From Castor canadensis (Eukaryota; Chordata; Mammalia; Rodentia; Castoridae), in the NCBI RefSeq assembly GCF_047511655.1, contig NC_133393.1, forward strand, positions 155,449,779-155,513,778: a stretch of 64,000 bases of DNA, given 5' to 3'. Made by a program: the position numbers and the translations under genes. Positions 1 through 10,806 of the stretch are shown here, piece by piece (the stretch's first letter is position 1; the number at the start of each line of letters is the position of its first letter). Below the pieces are notes generated by a model. It made no database searches. It was given only the letters and a program-made list of their open reading frames with translations, and was not told the origin of the DNA.

Positions 1-1096
1 CAGGGGCAAGGACACTCTCCACGGCTGGGGTCTCTACCCAGCAGCCACCTTGAAAAGTTCAGGCTTTAAAGCACAGCTCCTGTGGGAAGGTCCTGGGACT
101 ACCTCCCCTCCACACTCTGCACACCAGAGTATGCAGAGTCCACCTGTCCCCAGCTAGGCTGTGGTTTCAAGGACAGGGTCACAGCTCAGGTTTTTAATGT
201 GCACCGATATCTTCCTTGACTGCACTTGCTGCTCAGCAAATGTTCGGGGATTCCCCACTGGCCTGGCCACCTGGCCTCCTAGTGAGGAGCCACATGCCTG
301 GGGAAAGGAGTGTGCCTTGAGGCACAGTTGGCTGCCATGTGGCTGTGTTGGGTAACACCCTAGCAAGCAGTGGAGATTACACCATCTTCCTAACACGGCT
401 GAGGTCAGGGTGGCATCTGTGGGGAGAGGTGTGTGGAATGCTCTCTGCACTTTGGGGCCCACGTACTCCCCTGAGTGATGGGGACAGACAGGAGGGAAGA
501 CACCCTGCCAGCACTCTGAGGCAAGGGCTGTTTTATTTTCCTCTCTAACCTCAGCGCTCACACAGTGCTGGAGGCTGGCATATACTCAATAAGGAATGAA
601 TAAGGATTTTAAAAACTCATATTTCAACTTAAACAGCACATTCCTCACAAGACTCCAGGTGGAACAGAGAGATGAAACCCAAAAGTCAGCTGGTTACAAA
701 GCAATCAACAAGAAGAGTGTCTACCCTCAAGCACTGGAGACCAAGAATGAGTCTCTAAGCTCAGAGAGTAGTTTAGAAAGAGGTAGACAGACTGAGTACA
801 TGAATTTGAAAAATATGGTAAAAAATGCCATATGCAAAATTAAAAGCCAGTTTAAGAACTAGGGAAACTATTTGTCAAAATATGACACTGGCTGTGGGTT
901 GCCTGTTACTTGTTACATAGAAGAACAAATAACTGAAACTACTTGAGCGACAGAAGAAAAGGGCCAAGGTTGTAGAAACTCGGATAAGCACATTTCTTCA
1001 GAGATTAAAGACTTTTGCACGTCAAACTGGCAGGTAGAAGCAACCATGCTGACAAGGACAGCAGGTGACACACTGTAAGAAGGTGTGGAAGTGACA
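1..1096. other. CERK intron 5 sequence without recognised feature
   Basis: No exon, repeat family or conserved motif recognised. The minus-strand frame at 154-561 has no resemblance to CERK or any family I know. Confidence 0.5.
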
Positions 1097-1166
1097 GGGC
1101 TGGGGTATAACTCAGTGGTTGGAGTGTGTGCCCTGGGCTCAATCCCCAACACCAAGAAAAAAAACC
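1097..1166 (+). mobile_element. ID-like SINE monomer
   Basis: tRNA-derived unit with A-box-like CTCAGTGGTTGG and B-box-like GGCTCAATCCCC, then an A-rich tail. It is an older variant than the GTTCAAACCCC copies. Confidence 0.7.
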
Positions 1167-1511
1167 TCATGTCTAAGGATTAACCCTGAAAAAATACACA
1201 CAGAGATGTATATTCAAGAATGCTACTGGATTTTAAGAGCAAAGATTTGAAAGAGCTAATATGTAGGAGGAAGAGACTGGTTACAAAAATTATGGCGATC
1301 CATACAGCAGAATTTGGTATGAGCATTAAAAATAATATTCTGGGGAAATCTTTAATGACATGGGAAATTGCCTGCAATATAACAGAAAAGCAGGATCAAA
1401 GCGACCAAACGACTTCATGTCAACCTTATGTGATCATGTGCCTGTAGAGATGAATCAAAAAGTCTTGTGAAAGCCTGGACAGGAAGCCAGGCTGTCAAAC
1501 AGTGGCTTTGC

Positions 1512-1523
1512 CCAGTAGGGGGC
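1512..1523 (+). promoter_or_regulatory. CTCF-type core motif, forward
   Basis: CCAGTAGGGGGC matches the CTCF core CCASYAGRKGGC at every position. It lies 145 bases beyond the donor of CERK exon 5, within intron 5. Occupancy cannot be judged from sequence. Confidence 0.5.
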
Positions 1524-1667
1524 GGGTGTGTAGTTTTCCTGACTGTACAGGAAGCAAGCTTGCTTTTACAATTACGAAAAAACCTAAGGAAAGGGAGCGA
1601 CTAAAGAACAAGAGCTATGAGCAGAACTTGACTGTTGTAGTCAAGAGGAAGCAAGCGTTTTACTCAC

Positions 1668-1731
1668 CCGTCATAGCTGTCCATGTTAATCTCATATAAA
1701 GCCTCCTTGGCTTGATTAGCTTGTTCTGTAA
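1668..1731 (-). CDS. CERK: CERK coding exon 5 (catalytic domain, continues outside window)
   Basis: 64 bases and too short for an ORF search. Completes Ile169 (human has Val) and encodes TEQANQAKEALYEINMDSYD (170-189), then the first two bases (GG) of a glycine codon. The human protein continues here with IVCVGGDG, so the next exon, beyond position 1, should begin with the catalytic GGDG stretch. The acceptor is CCCCCAG right of 1731; the donor GTGAGT is the complement of 1662-1667. The match to human CERK (His to Gln, Ile to Met, Lys to Ser) and the correct phase on both sides make the call firm. Confidence 0.95.
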
Positions 1732-1922
1732 CTGGGGGAAAACATCACATCATGCACTTTATATTGACATCTGGGAATCCGTACAAGACAAAAGGGAAGT
1801 AAGCCACTCTTTACAGTGTGGTCCAGTAGGTTTTCAGGGGGACTTCTAGAGGAAACACCTCCTTACAGCTTTCTAATTCCCTCTCACTGAGGAAAAGGCA
1901 GCCACAGTAAGATCTGAGAGCC

Positions 1923-2252
1923 TTTTTTTAAAATTTTGGTGATACTGAAGTGTGTACTCATGGCCTCACGCTTGCCAGGCAGGTGCTCTACCTCTTGAGC
2001 TACTCGACCAGCCCTTTCTGCATTGCTTATTTTTGACATCGGGTCTTGCTTTACACCCCGCTGGCCTGGACTGTGATCTTCCTGTTTGAGCTCCTCTGCA
2101 TAGCTGGGATGACAGGTGCCCACCCTGCACCCAGCCATTGGTTGAGATGAGGTCTTGCAAACTTTTTGCCTTTGGGCTGACGTCCAACCACGATCCTCCC
2201 CATTTTCACTTCCCAAGTAGCTAAGATTACAGGCGTTAGCCACTGTGCCCAG
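1923..2252 (-). mobile_element. Trimeric B1-B1-ID SINE
   Basis: Read on the minus strand: a B1 unit (CCTGTAATC-type core, 2150-2252), a second B1 unit (about 2010-2145), then an ID-like unit ending in its tail near 1930. The same order recurs at 16948-17294, 22295-22640 and 26270-26806. Confidence 0.75.
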
Positions 2253-2662
2253 TGAGATCTGACATTTTCAGCACTTAATTAGCAACAAGTAATCTCTTTA
2301 GGAGTGATTAAACATGGTTTCTGCGTTGTACTTTCTCCTTATTATACAGGTTACTTAAAAAAATTAGAATGTGGCTCTGGCACCCAGCACTGCCCTGACA
2401 ACGTGGTGCTGCAGATGTAGGAATGCATTTTTGTCTTAAAATGGCACTTGTGATGGAATCGCTTCTGAGACATTAAGCCTTTGTATCTTCTCTTGCCAGA
2501 ATTTCCTGCCCATGATCTTTCTTCTTTTACCTTCTTGCTGTGTTCTTTGAGTACCTGGGACTGGGCTAAAGAAGGCGACACCTGTCATCTGCACTCTTCT
2601 CGTCCTACTATACAGGAATAACTGACTTTGTTTAAAACGGCCCCGGGACCGCTGGTACTTAC

Positions 2663-2788
2663 TGACGATGTCCGTGGTGATGGAGGCCAGCGTGAACAAG
2701 GGCGCCACCTTGCGGTCGTAGACCCGCTTGCCCCGGCCCTTTCCTCCGAACGGGTTGATGAACACCAGCAAGTGCTTGGGCCTCGATG
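2663..2788 (-). CDS. CERK: CERK coding exon 4 (start of DAGK-type catalytic domain, NPFGGKG loop)
   Basis: 126 bases. Completes Thr127 and encodes residues 128-168: SRPKHLLVFINPFGGKG, then RGKRVYDRKVAPLF, then TLASITTDIV. This opens the diacylglycerol-kinase catalytic domain. NPFGGKG is the family's glycine-rich nucleotide-binding loop near the N-terminus of the fold. The acceptor is CTGCAG right of 2788; the donor GTAAGT is the complement of 2657-2662. Compared with remembered human CERK, Gln becomes Arg after the loop and Ile-Tyr-Glu becomes Val-Tyr-Asp. A minus-strand frame stays open through both splice sites (2436-2939), but the splice sites and the homology limits favour the exon given here. 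Confidence 0.97.
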
Positions 2789-2879
2789 CTGCAGGACAAC
2801 CGCGGGAAAACCGTGAGCGCAACCAACCCAGCTGGGGACGGAGTCCAGGGCGTCTACGGCGCGTGCGCGTGCGCCTGCC

Positions 2880-3088
2880 TTGGGGCTGGAACTCAGCGCC
2901 CTGCGCCTCCCAGGCAGGTGCTCCCACCGCTAGAGCCACACCCCCAGCCTTTTTTTTTTTTTAACTTTATTTTTATTTTTTTCAAATAGAGTCTTGCTTT
3001 TTGATCAGGCTGGTCTCATACCATGACCTTCCTACCTCTGCCTCACAAGTAACTGGGATTACAGACATGACCCACCATACCCAGCCTC
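2880..3088 (-). mobile_element. B1-ID composite SINE
   Basis: Minus-strand B1 core (GGGATTACAG in reverse at about 3055) is followed by a T-run and a degenerate ID-like unit at 2880-2950. It lies close to the acceptor side of CERK exon 4. Confidence 0.7.
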
Positions 3089-3099
3089 TATGTATTTTT

Positions 3100-3245
3100 A
3101 AATCTTTTAATTTATTTTTTATTTTATTGTTGTTGTACTTGGGGTACATTGTGACATTTACAAAAGTGCTTACGATATATCTTAGTTACTTCACCCCCTC
3201 CATCATTCTCCTTTACCCCCTCCCCTTAAATCTTAAGAACAGCAA
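3100..3245 (-). mobile_element. L1 3' UTR fragment
   Basis: Antisense copy of the local rodent L1 3' end: TTGTTGTACTTGGGGTACATTGTGACA-type sequence followed by C-rich CCCCCTCCAT. Similar pieces lie at 39206-39300, 55085-55460 and 56800-56910. Confidence 0.6.
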
Positions 3246-3684
3246 TAAAGACTTCCACTCGATGAAAAGAGAAAAACCACAGTCTATCAAAAGAGGAGGG
3301 CCTGTGCACATCCGCCGTGTACGAGGACGGTCCCAGGAACTCGGAACTCCAACCGAGAAAAGGACCCCTCTCTCCTACAATCCTGGGCAGTTACAGCATG
3401 GTTCTGCTCATGTAAAGAAAGCAGGTTTCTGAGAACAAGGAGAAGGAAACAGATGTACAAAGAAGCATGAGGAGAGAAAGACAGACACACAGACAGAAAG
3501 AAAAAGTTCAGACAGAGGCAGACAGAGAAGAGAAAGGGCAGAGACGCACTGGGCATCCAGGGCCTGTTTTCAGTGCCCCACCCAGCTAACCGCCCATGCA
3601 TGGGTTGCCTGAGGCACCCCTACTTTCTCCTGACAACTTCCACACTTTTGTTTAGTCAATTCAAGAAGATTCTGCCAGGTAAAC
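3246..3684. repeat. Unique sequence with purine-rich CAGA/GAAA tract
   Basis: 3455-3545 is a purine-rich low-complexity run with repeated ACAGA and GAGAAAG words. The rest of the stretch has no recognised feature. Confidence 0.5.
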
Positions 3685-3694
3685 AAATAAATTT

Positions 3695-3890
3695 GGGCCA
3701 GGTGCCAGTGGTTCACACCTGTAATCCTAGCTACCCAGGAATCAGAGATCAGGAGGATCGCCATTAGAAGCTAGCCCGGGCAAATCTTGAAAAATACCAG
3801 CACTAAAAAGGATCGGCAGAGTGGTCAAGTGGTAGAGCACCTGCCTACCAAGCATAAAGCCCGGAGTTCAAACCCCAGTGCTGCCAAAAT
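3695..3890 (+). mobile_element. B1-ID composite SINE with target-site duplication
   Basis: B1 unit then ID-like unit (GGTAGAGCACCTGCCTACC, GTTCAAACCCCAG). Flanked by AAATAAATTT at 3685-3694 and 3891-3900. Confidence 0.8.
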
Positions 3891-4139
3891 AAATAAATTT
3901 AACTAATGGATCAAAATAACAAGAAGGTACGTGCCCAAGAAAATTGGTAACTTACACAAAACCTGGACAGCAGTATCCATCACAGCCCTATTCACAATAG
4001 CCACAGAGAGGGACACCCTAGTGTCAATCAATGGGCAAAGGGATGAAAAAGACACCCACCCACACAAGGGAACATTCTTTAGTCATAAAAGATAACAATG
4101 ACAGAACATTGCCAATGGGAACACGTGTTGAAATGTCAC

Positions 4140-4206
4140 TCTACAGAGGAGGAGCACTTGTCTAGCAAGCGCAAGGTCCTGGGTTCAATCCCCAATACTG
4201 AAAAAA
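4140..4206 (+). mobile_element. ID-like SINE monomer
   Basis: GGAGCACTTGTCTAGCAAG and GGGTTCAATCCCC are the tRNA-derived boxes; a short A tail follows. Confidence 0.65.
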
Positions 4207-4361
4207 ATCCATCTCATGGTATTTTATTGTTTTATGAAGTGACGTAAATTTAGTCTCAGAATTATGAACCGGTACTGCTCCCTAGTTAATGATATGCACA
4301 TCGAGTGTCCAAGAGCGAAACCTGCTTGTGTATGTCACTTCGAAATGCAGCAAAAAATATA

Positions 4362-4382
4362 ATGGATGGATGGATGGATGGA
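4362..4382 (+). repeat. (ATGG)n microsatellite
   Basis: About five tandem ATGG units. Confidence 0.9.
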
Positions 4383-5318
4383 CAGAGACTGACAAACCAA
4401 ATCTAGCAGAATCAGGTGGTATGTAGGTGAATGTCCACTATGGTTCTTTAAGTGTCTCTGTGCACTTTAAATGTCAGGGGAAGCACCTCAATGGAATAAG
4501 CAGCAAAGCCAACAGTTTATTCTCTGAAAACATCCCAAGTTGACAAGTCTAATACAACTGATCAAAAAAATGGAAGAAAACACATGTCACAGAAATTGGG
4601 AAAGAGAAGGGAACACCACTCCAGAATCTACAAATACCACTAAGAAAATGAAAGGATTTATTAAAAGTTCATGCTGATAGGTTGGTTAATTTGCATGAAA
4701 TGGCACGTTTCTCAAAAAATACAACTTACCAAAGATGTCAGAAGAAACAAAAAACTGAATGTTTGATATCTAGTAAAGAAACTGAAGTCATTAGCAACAC
4801 CACCCCCACCAAGAAAACCCCAGGCCTGGATGGTTTCACCACTGAGTTCCTCCACATGGTTAAGGAAAAACAGTCTCTTCCAGAGAACAAGAAAAGAAGA
4901 AACATTCCTGAACACTTTGTGTGAAACCACTGCGACCCAGACAGCGAAACCAGACATGGTGTCAGCAGAGAAGACGTCACAGAGAGGAAGTGACAGATCT
5001 CTTTCTCCCTGAACCTACATACAGAACCCTTGTCAAAGTACCAGAAGTCAAATCCAGTGAAACAAAAAGTGGGCAAACGTCTCAGCCAGGAGGGGCTTAT
5101 CCAGGAATGCAGAGGGCTAACAGGGGGAGTAGAGCCACTCAGAGAACTACTTGAAGTCACTCATGATTTTAAAACAATAAAACTCTCAGAAAACCAGGGA
5201 TAGAAGAAAATTTCCTTATCTGATTTTTTAAAATTCTGTTAAAACTCAGGATTAAGACAAGCACACTGTTATCAGCCTGCACTGCTGTTCCAAACCTGGG
5301 CAAAAATGTAAGAAAAGG

Positions 5319-5519
5319 AGTCAGGCGCCAGTGGCTCAGAGATCAGGAGGATCAAGGTTCAAAACCAGCCCTGGGCAAATAGTTCTTTGAGACCCTATCT
5401 CGAAAGGTACTCAACACAAAAAACAAGGCTGGTGGAATGGCTCAAGTGGTAGAGCGCCTGCCTAGCAAGTGTGAAGCCTGAGCTCAAACCCCAGTGCTGC
5501 CAAAAAAAAAAAAAAAAAA
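5319..5519 (+). mobile_element. B1-ID composite SINE
   Basis: Internally shortened B1 unit plus a well-kept ID-like unit and an 18-base A tail. Possible short duplication GTAAGAAA at 5308-5315 and 5520-5527. It splits the L1 fragment. Confidence 0.8.
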
Positions 5520-5712
5520 GTAAGAAACAGAATCAAAGAGAGAAGAACTGAAGCAGAAGAAATAGAACAGTCACCACACAACTGACTCAATGGTTAACAA
5601 GAATCCAAAAGAATCATCTAACTATTGGAATTAGTAAGTAGATTTAGCAAGGTGAAATACAGAATCCTACAAAATCTCCATATGCCGGCAATAAAAAAAT
5701 TAAAACCAAAAT

Positions 5713-5828
5713 AGGCCAGGAGTGGCAGTACAGGCCCTATAATCCTAGCACCTGGGAGGTTGAGGCAGGAGGACAAAGAGTTCAAGTCCAGCCTGGGCTA
5801 CACAGCAAAAACACTGTCTCTGGGAGAA
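5713..5828 (+). mobile_element. B1 SINE monomer
   Basis: B1 core (TATAATCCTAGCACCTGGGAGGTTGAGGCAGGAGG-like) with GCCTGGGCTACA; no ID unit. Confidence 0.75.
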
Positions 5829-6654
5829 AGACAAAACCAAAAACAAAATAATAGCACCACAGTACAGAGGAGGAAAGACAGTATTTCCCATAAATGGCAC
5901 AGATCCTGCAGATTTCTCTGTTTAAAAAATATGAACCCTAATCTCTTTCTTCACACCATTCACAAAGGTCAGTTCCAAAAGGATTGTGGATCTGAGTGTG
6001 AAAGGTAAACAATAAAGCTTTCAGAAGAAACATCTTCCTGACCTGAGGCCTGCACACTCTGCAGGCCTTCAGGCCTAGGTAGACACCCAAGAGAAATGCA
6101 AGGGTGTACAAAATGACCTGCCACAACACTGCTGTTCATGGGAGCCCACAGGAGGTCAACAGCAAAAGAGATGAATAAACCATCATACACTCACATCACA
6201 GCACATCACGCAGCCATAAGAGTGAACCATGGGTGATCACGCAACACAGGTAGACTTCACACACAGGGCCAAGGACCAGGGCGCCTGTGCCGGCTGTATC
6301 AGTGGACTTCTGTGGTTCAGAAGTCAGGGAAGTGGTGACCCCTGGGGAGTAATGACCACAGGGCCCAGGGTCCAGGGTTCTGCTTCCAGGTCAGACGCTG
6401 CTGGGTGTGAACCCCACCTGGCTGCACACTCAGCGTGTAAAGGCTTCTCTGTGCCTGTGTGTTACTTAAAGGAACATTAAAACAGACACAGAGTTAGAAG
6501 CTAGAGCTAGAGTAGTTGAAATAATAGAATCATATGCTGTTTTCAGACTACACCAACGTGCAGCCCGAGGGATTATCTATGAACCAAGTAGAAATACTAA
6601 ATCCACACTACTTGAGCGGAGTCTTTCAGTCCCCAGTACCGCCGAAACATATTA

Positions 6655-6734
6655 TGGGGTGGAGGCATGGCTCAAGCAGTAGGGCACCTGCCTAGCAAGG
6701 GTGAAGCTCTGAGTTCAAACCCCAGTACCTACAG
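6655..6734 (+). mobile_element. ID-like SINE monomer
   Basis: GCATGGCTCAAGCAGTAGGG and GAGTTCAAACCCCAGTACC boxes. Confidence 0.75.
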
Positions 6735-7736
6735 ACTCAAGCCTGGACTCTAACAACTCAGTTTTGGGAAAGCAACAGATTTGGCATACAGGGAAGAAAG
6801 GGGAGAACAGGTGTGGGCAGGAAGAAGAGCCTAGAGACAAATGGAGAGGAAGGCAGGAGAAACTGAGCCTGTTGCAGAGAGCATGTGGAAGAGCCGGGCT
6901 TCCAGCAGGAATCTCAAGTGGTGAACCGGGGTCTGCACAGATAAAACCGAGGTGCAGAAATGCAAGGCCTCCCACCCCTAGGGATAATCAGAAAATGCAC
7001 TTTCCAGCCCAGGAGCGCCTCTGATGCCAAGGCATGGAATTCATTATAATCCACTTTTTAACACAGATGCCAAATCAACTCAAAAGGCAAAAAGTGAGCC
7101 CAAACACACTGCTTCTGTTCTACAGCTGAAGTCTGTACTGTGTTGTCAGAACAGACATCAAGGTTATGACCAAACAACAGGAGCCAGTGTTCAGGTGTAA
7201 AGTAAATGACAGAGAAGCCATCACTTATCACAGAATAACCACCGTCAGGCTTCTGCTCCATTTCAGGTGCACACACCATTCCAAGTCCTGGCTGATCCCC
7301 GCTCACCTTCAGTGGGGATTACAGGTGTCACAGCAGGTGTCACAGCCCCTTGCAGAGAAAGAAACTGCAGTTTCTTTCAAGAGTTCTTTCAAGAGGCTAA
7401 AAGACCTGCCTGCCTCACTGCTAGGAGGGGACAGGGCGGGGGACAAGAGCTCGATGCCAGTGCCCGACTGTGGAGCCCACACACTGTCCACTATTCTATG
7501 CTGGCCCTCTGTTTAGTAAGTTTAGAAACAAAATGGATCCAACACATCCACCTGGTAGTGCAGTGAGCCCAGGAGCCTCAGGGGTTGTTGGGGTGGCAGG
7601 GGGGAGGTGGGCAGACAAAGAAGCAGGTGGAGATGGCACTTCCCCTGGCCGGATGGCCACCATGGCTCTGGGATCACTGGTCCCGAGCCAGCACCACTGT
7701 GCTGCCTTCCTGCAAATCTAAGAGCCCCATACATAC
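6735..7736. other. CERK intron 3 sequence, no recognised feature
   Basis: Apart from small duplications (CAGGTGTCACAGC twice at 7322-7348, TTTCTTTCAAGAG-type near 7370) nothing is recognised up to exon 3. Confidence 0.5.
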
Positions 7737-7859
7737 TCAGCTTCTCCAGCAGCTCTCGGAGGGTCTGCAGCCACAGGTGACACAGCTGCTCGTCAGCGCT
7801 CCAGAAGGTCACCTGTGCCCACTTCCAGCGGTGATGTCGAGCTCGTTTCACACAGTGGA
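7737..7859 (-). CDS. CERK: CERK coding exon 3 (end of PH domain)
   Basis: 123 bases. Completes Val86 and encodes residues 87-126, starting HCVKRARHHRWKWAQVTFW and continuing SADEQLCHLWLQTLRELLEKL, then gives the first base of Thr127. The acceptor is ...CTTGCAG to the right of 7859; the donor GTATGT is the complement of 7731-7736. The Trp-rich segment KWAQVTFW and the C-terminal helix CHLWLQTLRELLEKL are the end of the PH fold. The helix links to the catalytic domain encoded by exon 4. Only about 490 bases separate this exon from exon 2. Confidence 0.96.
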
Positions 7860-8043
7860 CTGCAAGGAGACCAACACTTGTTAGGTAGGGCCCTGGCCAT
7901 GGTGACAAAACCGATTCACATTCACATTACATATAGCTTCCCCACTACACACTTCCCAGGGGTTCCCGTGCAGCTTGTTAATGACTTTCAACGTACATTA
8001 GACGAACGTCTCAGCTCCTTTAAGCCATTCCATAAAATAAAGA

Positions 8044-8155
8044 GGGGCTGGGTGTGGTGACACAAGAATGTAATCCCAGCTACTCAGGAGGCTGAGGCAG
8101 GAGCATCACGGGTCCCAGGCCAGTAAGACCCAAGTCTTATAAAAAAAAAACCCCA
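8044..8155 (+). mobile_element. B1 SINE monomer
   Basis: GGGCTGGGTGTGGTGACAC start, TAATCCCAGCTACTCAGGAGG core and an A tail. It lies in the short intron 2 between exons 2 and 3. Confidence 0.8.
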
Positions 8156-8352
8156 AAATTTGTTAATTAATAATAATAATTTTAAAATCATAAAATAAAG
8201 ATTAACACCCAAACATTCACTAAAAGTAGATCCTAGAAAACAAATAATACAGGAAGATTCCATAAAGATAAACAAGTGATAGGAAATGTCCTGCCCTGTC
8301 ACTTTCAGGGAGCTAAAGGGAAGCATGGGTGAGGACGCCCAGGCTCTGTCAC

Positions 8353-8466
8353 CTGTGAATGCGTAGGGATTTTCCATTTTCTGCCATCGGCCACTGGCAT
8401 GGTGTTTCCCGTGAGTGTCCGTCTCCTCCACGGTGATGATCTCTGACACGGGCACCGAGCGGGCAT
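8353..8466 (-). CDS. CERK: CERK coding exon 2 (PH domain)
   Basis: 114 bases. Completes Asp48 and encodes residues 49-85, starting ARSVPVSEIITVEETDTHG and ending WQKMENPYAFT, then gives the first base of Val86. The acceptor reads ...TTTGCAG just right of 8466; the donor GTGACA is the complement of 8347-8352. This is the middle of the PH domain, which in this family binds phosphoinositides and directs the kinase to membranes. Differences from remembered human CERK are conservative, such as Ile-Thr for Ile-Ala and HHASGRW for HQGSGKW. The reading continues in frame from exon 1 and into exon 3. Confidence 0.96.
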
Positions 8467-8870
8467 CTGCAAAGACCACAGCTTAAGTCCAAGCTCTGCA
8501 GACTCACGGACGGAGAGGCCAACTCTGAAAAGCTGAACACTGCTTCAGTGCGGTCATCAGAAACCCAAAACCAGACAGGAGGGTCGGCCACCACGCTTTC
8601 ACCCGGAGCTAAGTCAGCAGGCGGCTCAGTGTTAACTGGAGATGGGGTGTTTCATCCAGCAGTAGCCAATGCAGGCCGAATGGTCACAAAGTCTACTGAG
8701 CCACAACAACAAATGCTAACCCTTCCAGGCCAGCCACTGTGCTGAGTTACAGGACATGGACTCTGCCCAAAGGCAGAGTCTAGGCTCAGAGATCCAGATG
8801 GGAAGGGGACATTTAACAGGACACAAGATGCCAGGGCCACCAAGTGTGCAAGTGACAGTCAGGGTCCAAT

Positions 8871-8880
8871 GGGGGGGGGG
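8871..8880 (+). repeat. Poly-G run (10)
   Basis: Ten consecutive G followed by CTGGGG. Confidence 0.9.
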
Positions 8881-8934
8881 CTGGGGTTTGTAAACGCCAG
8901 AGGTCTGATCAGATGCAGGATGATAGCCTGACAT

Positions 8935-9049
8935 TGTTTGTTTCTTGGGAAGGAGCTCATTATGTACAGGATGGCTTTGAACTTGCCATACCCCGGCCTC
9001 AGCCTCTCCAGTGCTGGGATTATAGACATGCACCACTAAGCCCAGCACC
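8935..9049 (-). mobile_element. B1 SINE monomer
   Basis: Antisense B1: AGTGCTGGGATTATAGACATG then GCCCAGCACC at the right; TTTGAACTTGCC in the middle. Confidence 0.8.
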
Positions 9050-10726
9050 AGACATTCTGTAACACAACAGGCCAGGAAGGAGGCAGACTGACCAGAGCTC
9101 ACCAGGGTATGCTGTAATTAGGAGACTGCAGATCAAAAGAAAGTTGTGGGCAGGGCACAGCCCCGGGAAACGGCAGATTGTGACGAAGCCATCCTGAAGG
9201 AACACGCACCAGCCATTGCACACAGCCATTGCACAGCCATTTGAACAGGCTGGATTGCACAAGCCTTTTCATGAATTGCACTTGGGGATTTACAGTGTAT
9301 TCTGTACACAGAACATTATAATAACCTACTTTCCTGGGTTGGCTACAAACCCAGCAGGAATCCAGCTAAACCCCACTGTAACATCTAGTCATCTTGCATC
9401 AGTTTTAAGGCTGTTGCCTGTGGAAATCAAGTCACCAGAACCTGGGGAGGTGGTGTCTGAGCAGGGCTTCTGAATACTACTGCCCTGAGGCAGATGTGCT
9501 GGGGACAGTGGAAATGGGGCATCAGGCAGAAGGACAGTCTTCTCACAAGGGTCTGTGTCTCCAAAACCAGTGAGACCCCCACAGTTCCTCTCTTCCCTTC
9601 TGCAGGTGTGGGCGAGCACTGCACAGGACAGGGCGTCCTGACCCCCATGCACCCAGCAGGCTTCCCAGCCCCAAAGCTCCCAGCAGGGCTCCTCTGCCTT
9701 TCTCAGCTCACCTTGTCAACCTCCCCCATTTCTGGAGGTGCCGACCTCACCTCTGAGGGGCCCCTCCCAATCCTGCCTGGACCAGTGACACTGCACTCAG
9801 ACACCCTGCCCACCTTGCCAAGTCCATTTCCCAGAGGAGCAGGGGAGGGCAGAAGCCATCTGTGTGTAGGTGCCAACCACAGAGCCAGGCTCGTGGCAGA
9901 CGTTCAGTAACAGGGACAAAATGAGTCACGAGACTTACAGGTAAAAGAATCTATGCTGTGACCTCTAGGACCTCTGAAACCAGCCATCGGTGTGTCGCCT
10001 TATCATCAGCACAACTACGATTGTTGGTAAGATACGGGTGACAGAAGTTACAAACACCTCAGCACAATAGCTGGAGAAACGTAAGCTTCTCAGTAGCAAA
10101 CACGTGACTGAGTTGAGGGAGGTGCAGGAGATGAAGACAGGCGTCAGGCATTATGCCAGTATATATCTGAAACTTCTGAATGACCTGGCAACCCTTCTAA
10201 AAAAGTCTACAGGAAGAACCAAGGGAGGAGGCGAGAAATGTCAAAGTGAGCCACACGTTACGCCGCCAACCCCAGGAGCCACCCTGCAACCAGGGCCGGG
10301 CAGCCTGAAACCGTGCAGTCCCCACGGGTCCCCCAGCTGCCACAGCTGCCTCAGCACATGAGCCATCCTCCGTACCACACCTGCCTGGCACAGCTGCTGA
10401 GAAGGATCAAAGCTCTGGAAACAGCATTTCTCAGACACCCACGGGCACGGGGACAGCTGGGGGTGGGGGAGGAAGTAAAGAATCGAAGTAAGTCACGTGT
10501 CAGAAGGAGGGACCCAGGGCTGGGGGCGTCCTGGGGTCAGGCAGGCGGTTCAGGAGGCTCTGCGAACCCAGCAGGTGGAAGAGAGCAGGTTGGAGAAGCA
10601 GGAGTCGGGGAGGGCCTGTGAGGCTGAGGAGCAGGTAGTAGTTGCCCCTGGAGTGAGATGGGTGCCCAGGAGGGTTCTGAGCAGAGATGTGACCTGACCT
10701 AGGTCTGACACCAAATAACTAAACAT
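9050..10726. other. CERK intron 1, unique sequence
   Basis: No gene seen. 9207-9243 has three copies of AGCCATTGCACA-like sequence. 10,480-10,690 resembles an old interspersed repeat (GAGCAGAGATGTGACCTGACCT), also seen at 62.0-63.4 kb. Confidence 0.45.
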
Positions 10727-10806
10727 GGGGGCCTGGGGGGTATTGCTCAGTGGTAGAACATGTGCTTATTGCACAAGGCCCTGGGTTTGAGCCCCAAAAC
10801 TAAAAA
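10727..10806 (+). mobile_element. ID-like SINE monomer, old
   Basis: TTGCTCAGTGGTAGAACATG and GGGTTTGAGCCCC boxes with a short A-rich tail. Confidence 0.65.

Larger units (their letters stand above)
3925..4480 (+). mobile_element. Ancient L1 3' end fragment
   Basis: Decayed L1 sequence including the common CTATTCACAATAGCCA block and downstream 3' UTR. An ID-like SINE (about 4140-4206) and an (ATGG)n run interrupt it. Confidence 0.6.
4485..6480 (+). mobile_element. Ancient L1 ORF2 fragment, broken by SINEs
   Basis: A frame at 4682-4924 carries PGLDGFTTEF, the L1 reverse-transcriptase signature region. Further L1-like sequence follows at 5520-5700 and 5890-6230. Frameshifts, stops and two inserted SINEs make it inactive. 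A 9-bp inverted repeat with 5-base loop lies at 6046-6068. Confidence 0.75.

Noticed and set aside
2436-2939. 167-codon minus-strand frame that includes CERK exon 4 as one longer coding region
   Set aside because: Only 2663-2788 matches CERK, and both splice sites and phases are correct; the flanks are intron and SINE sequence.
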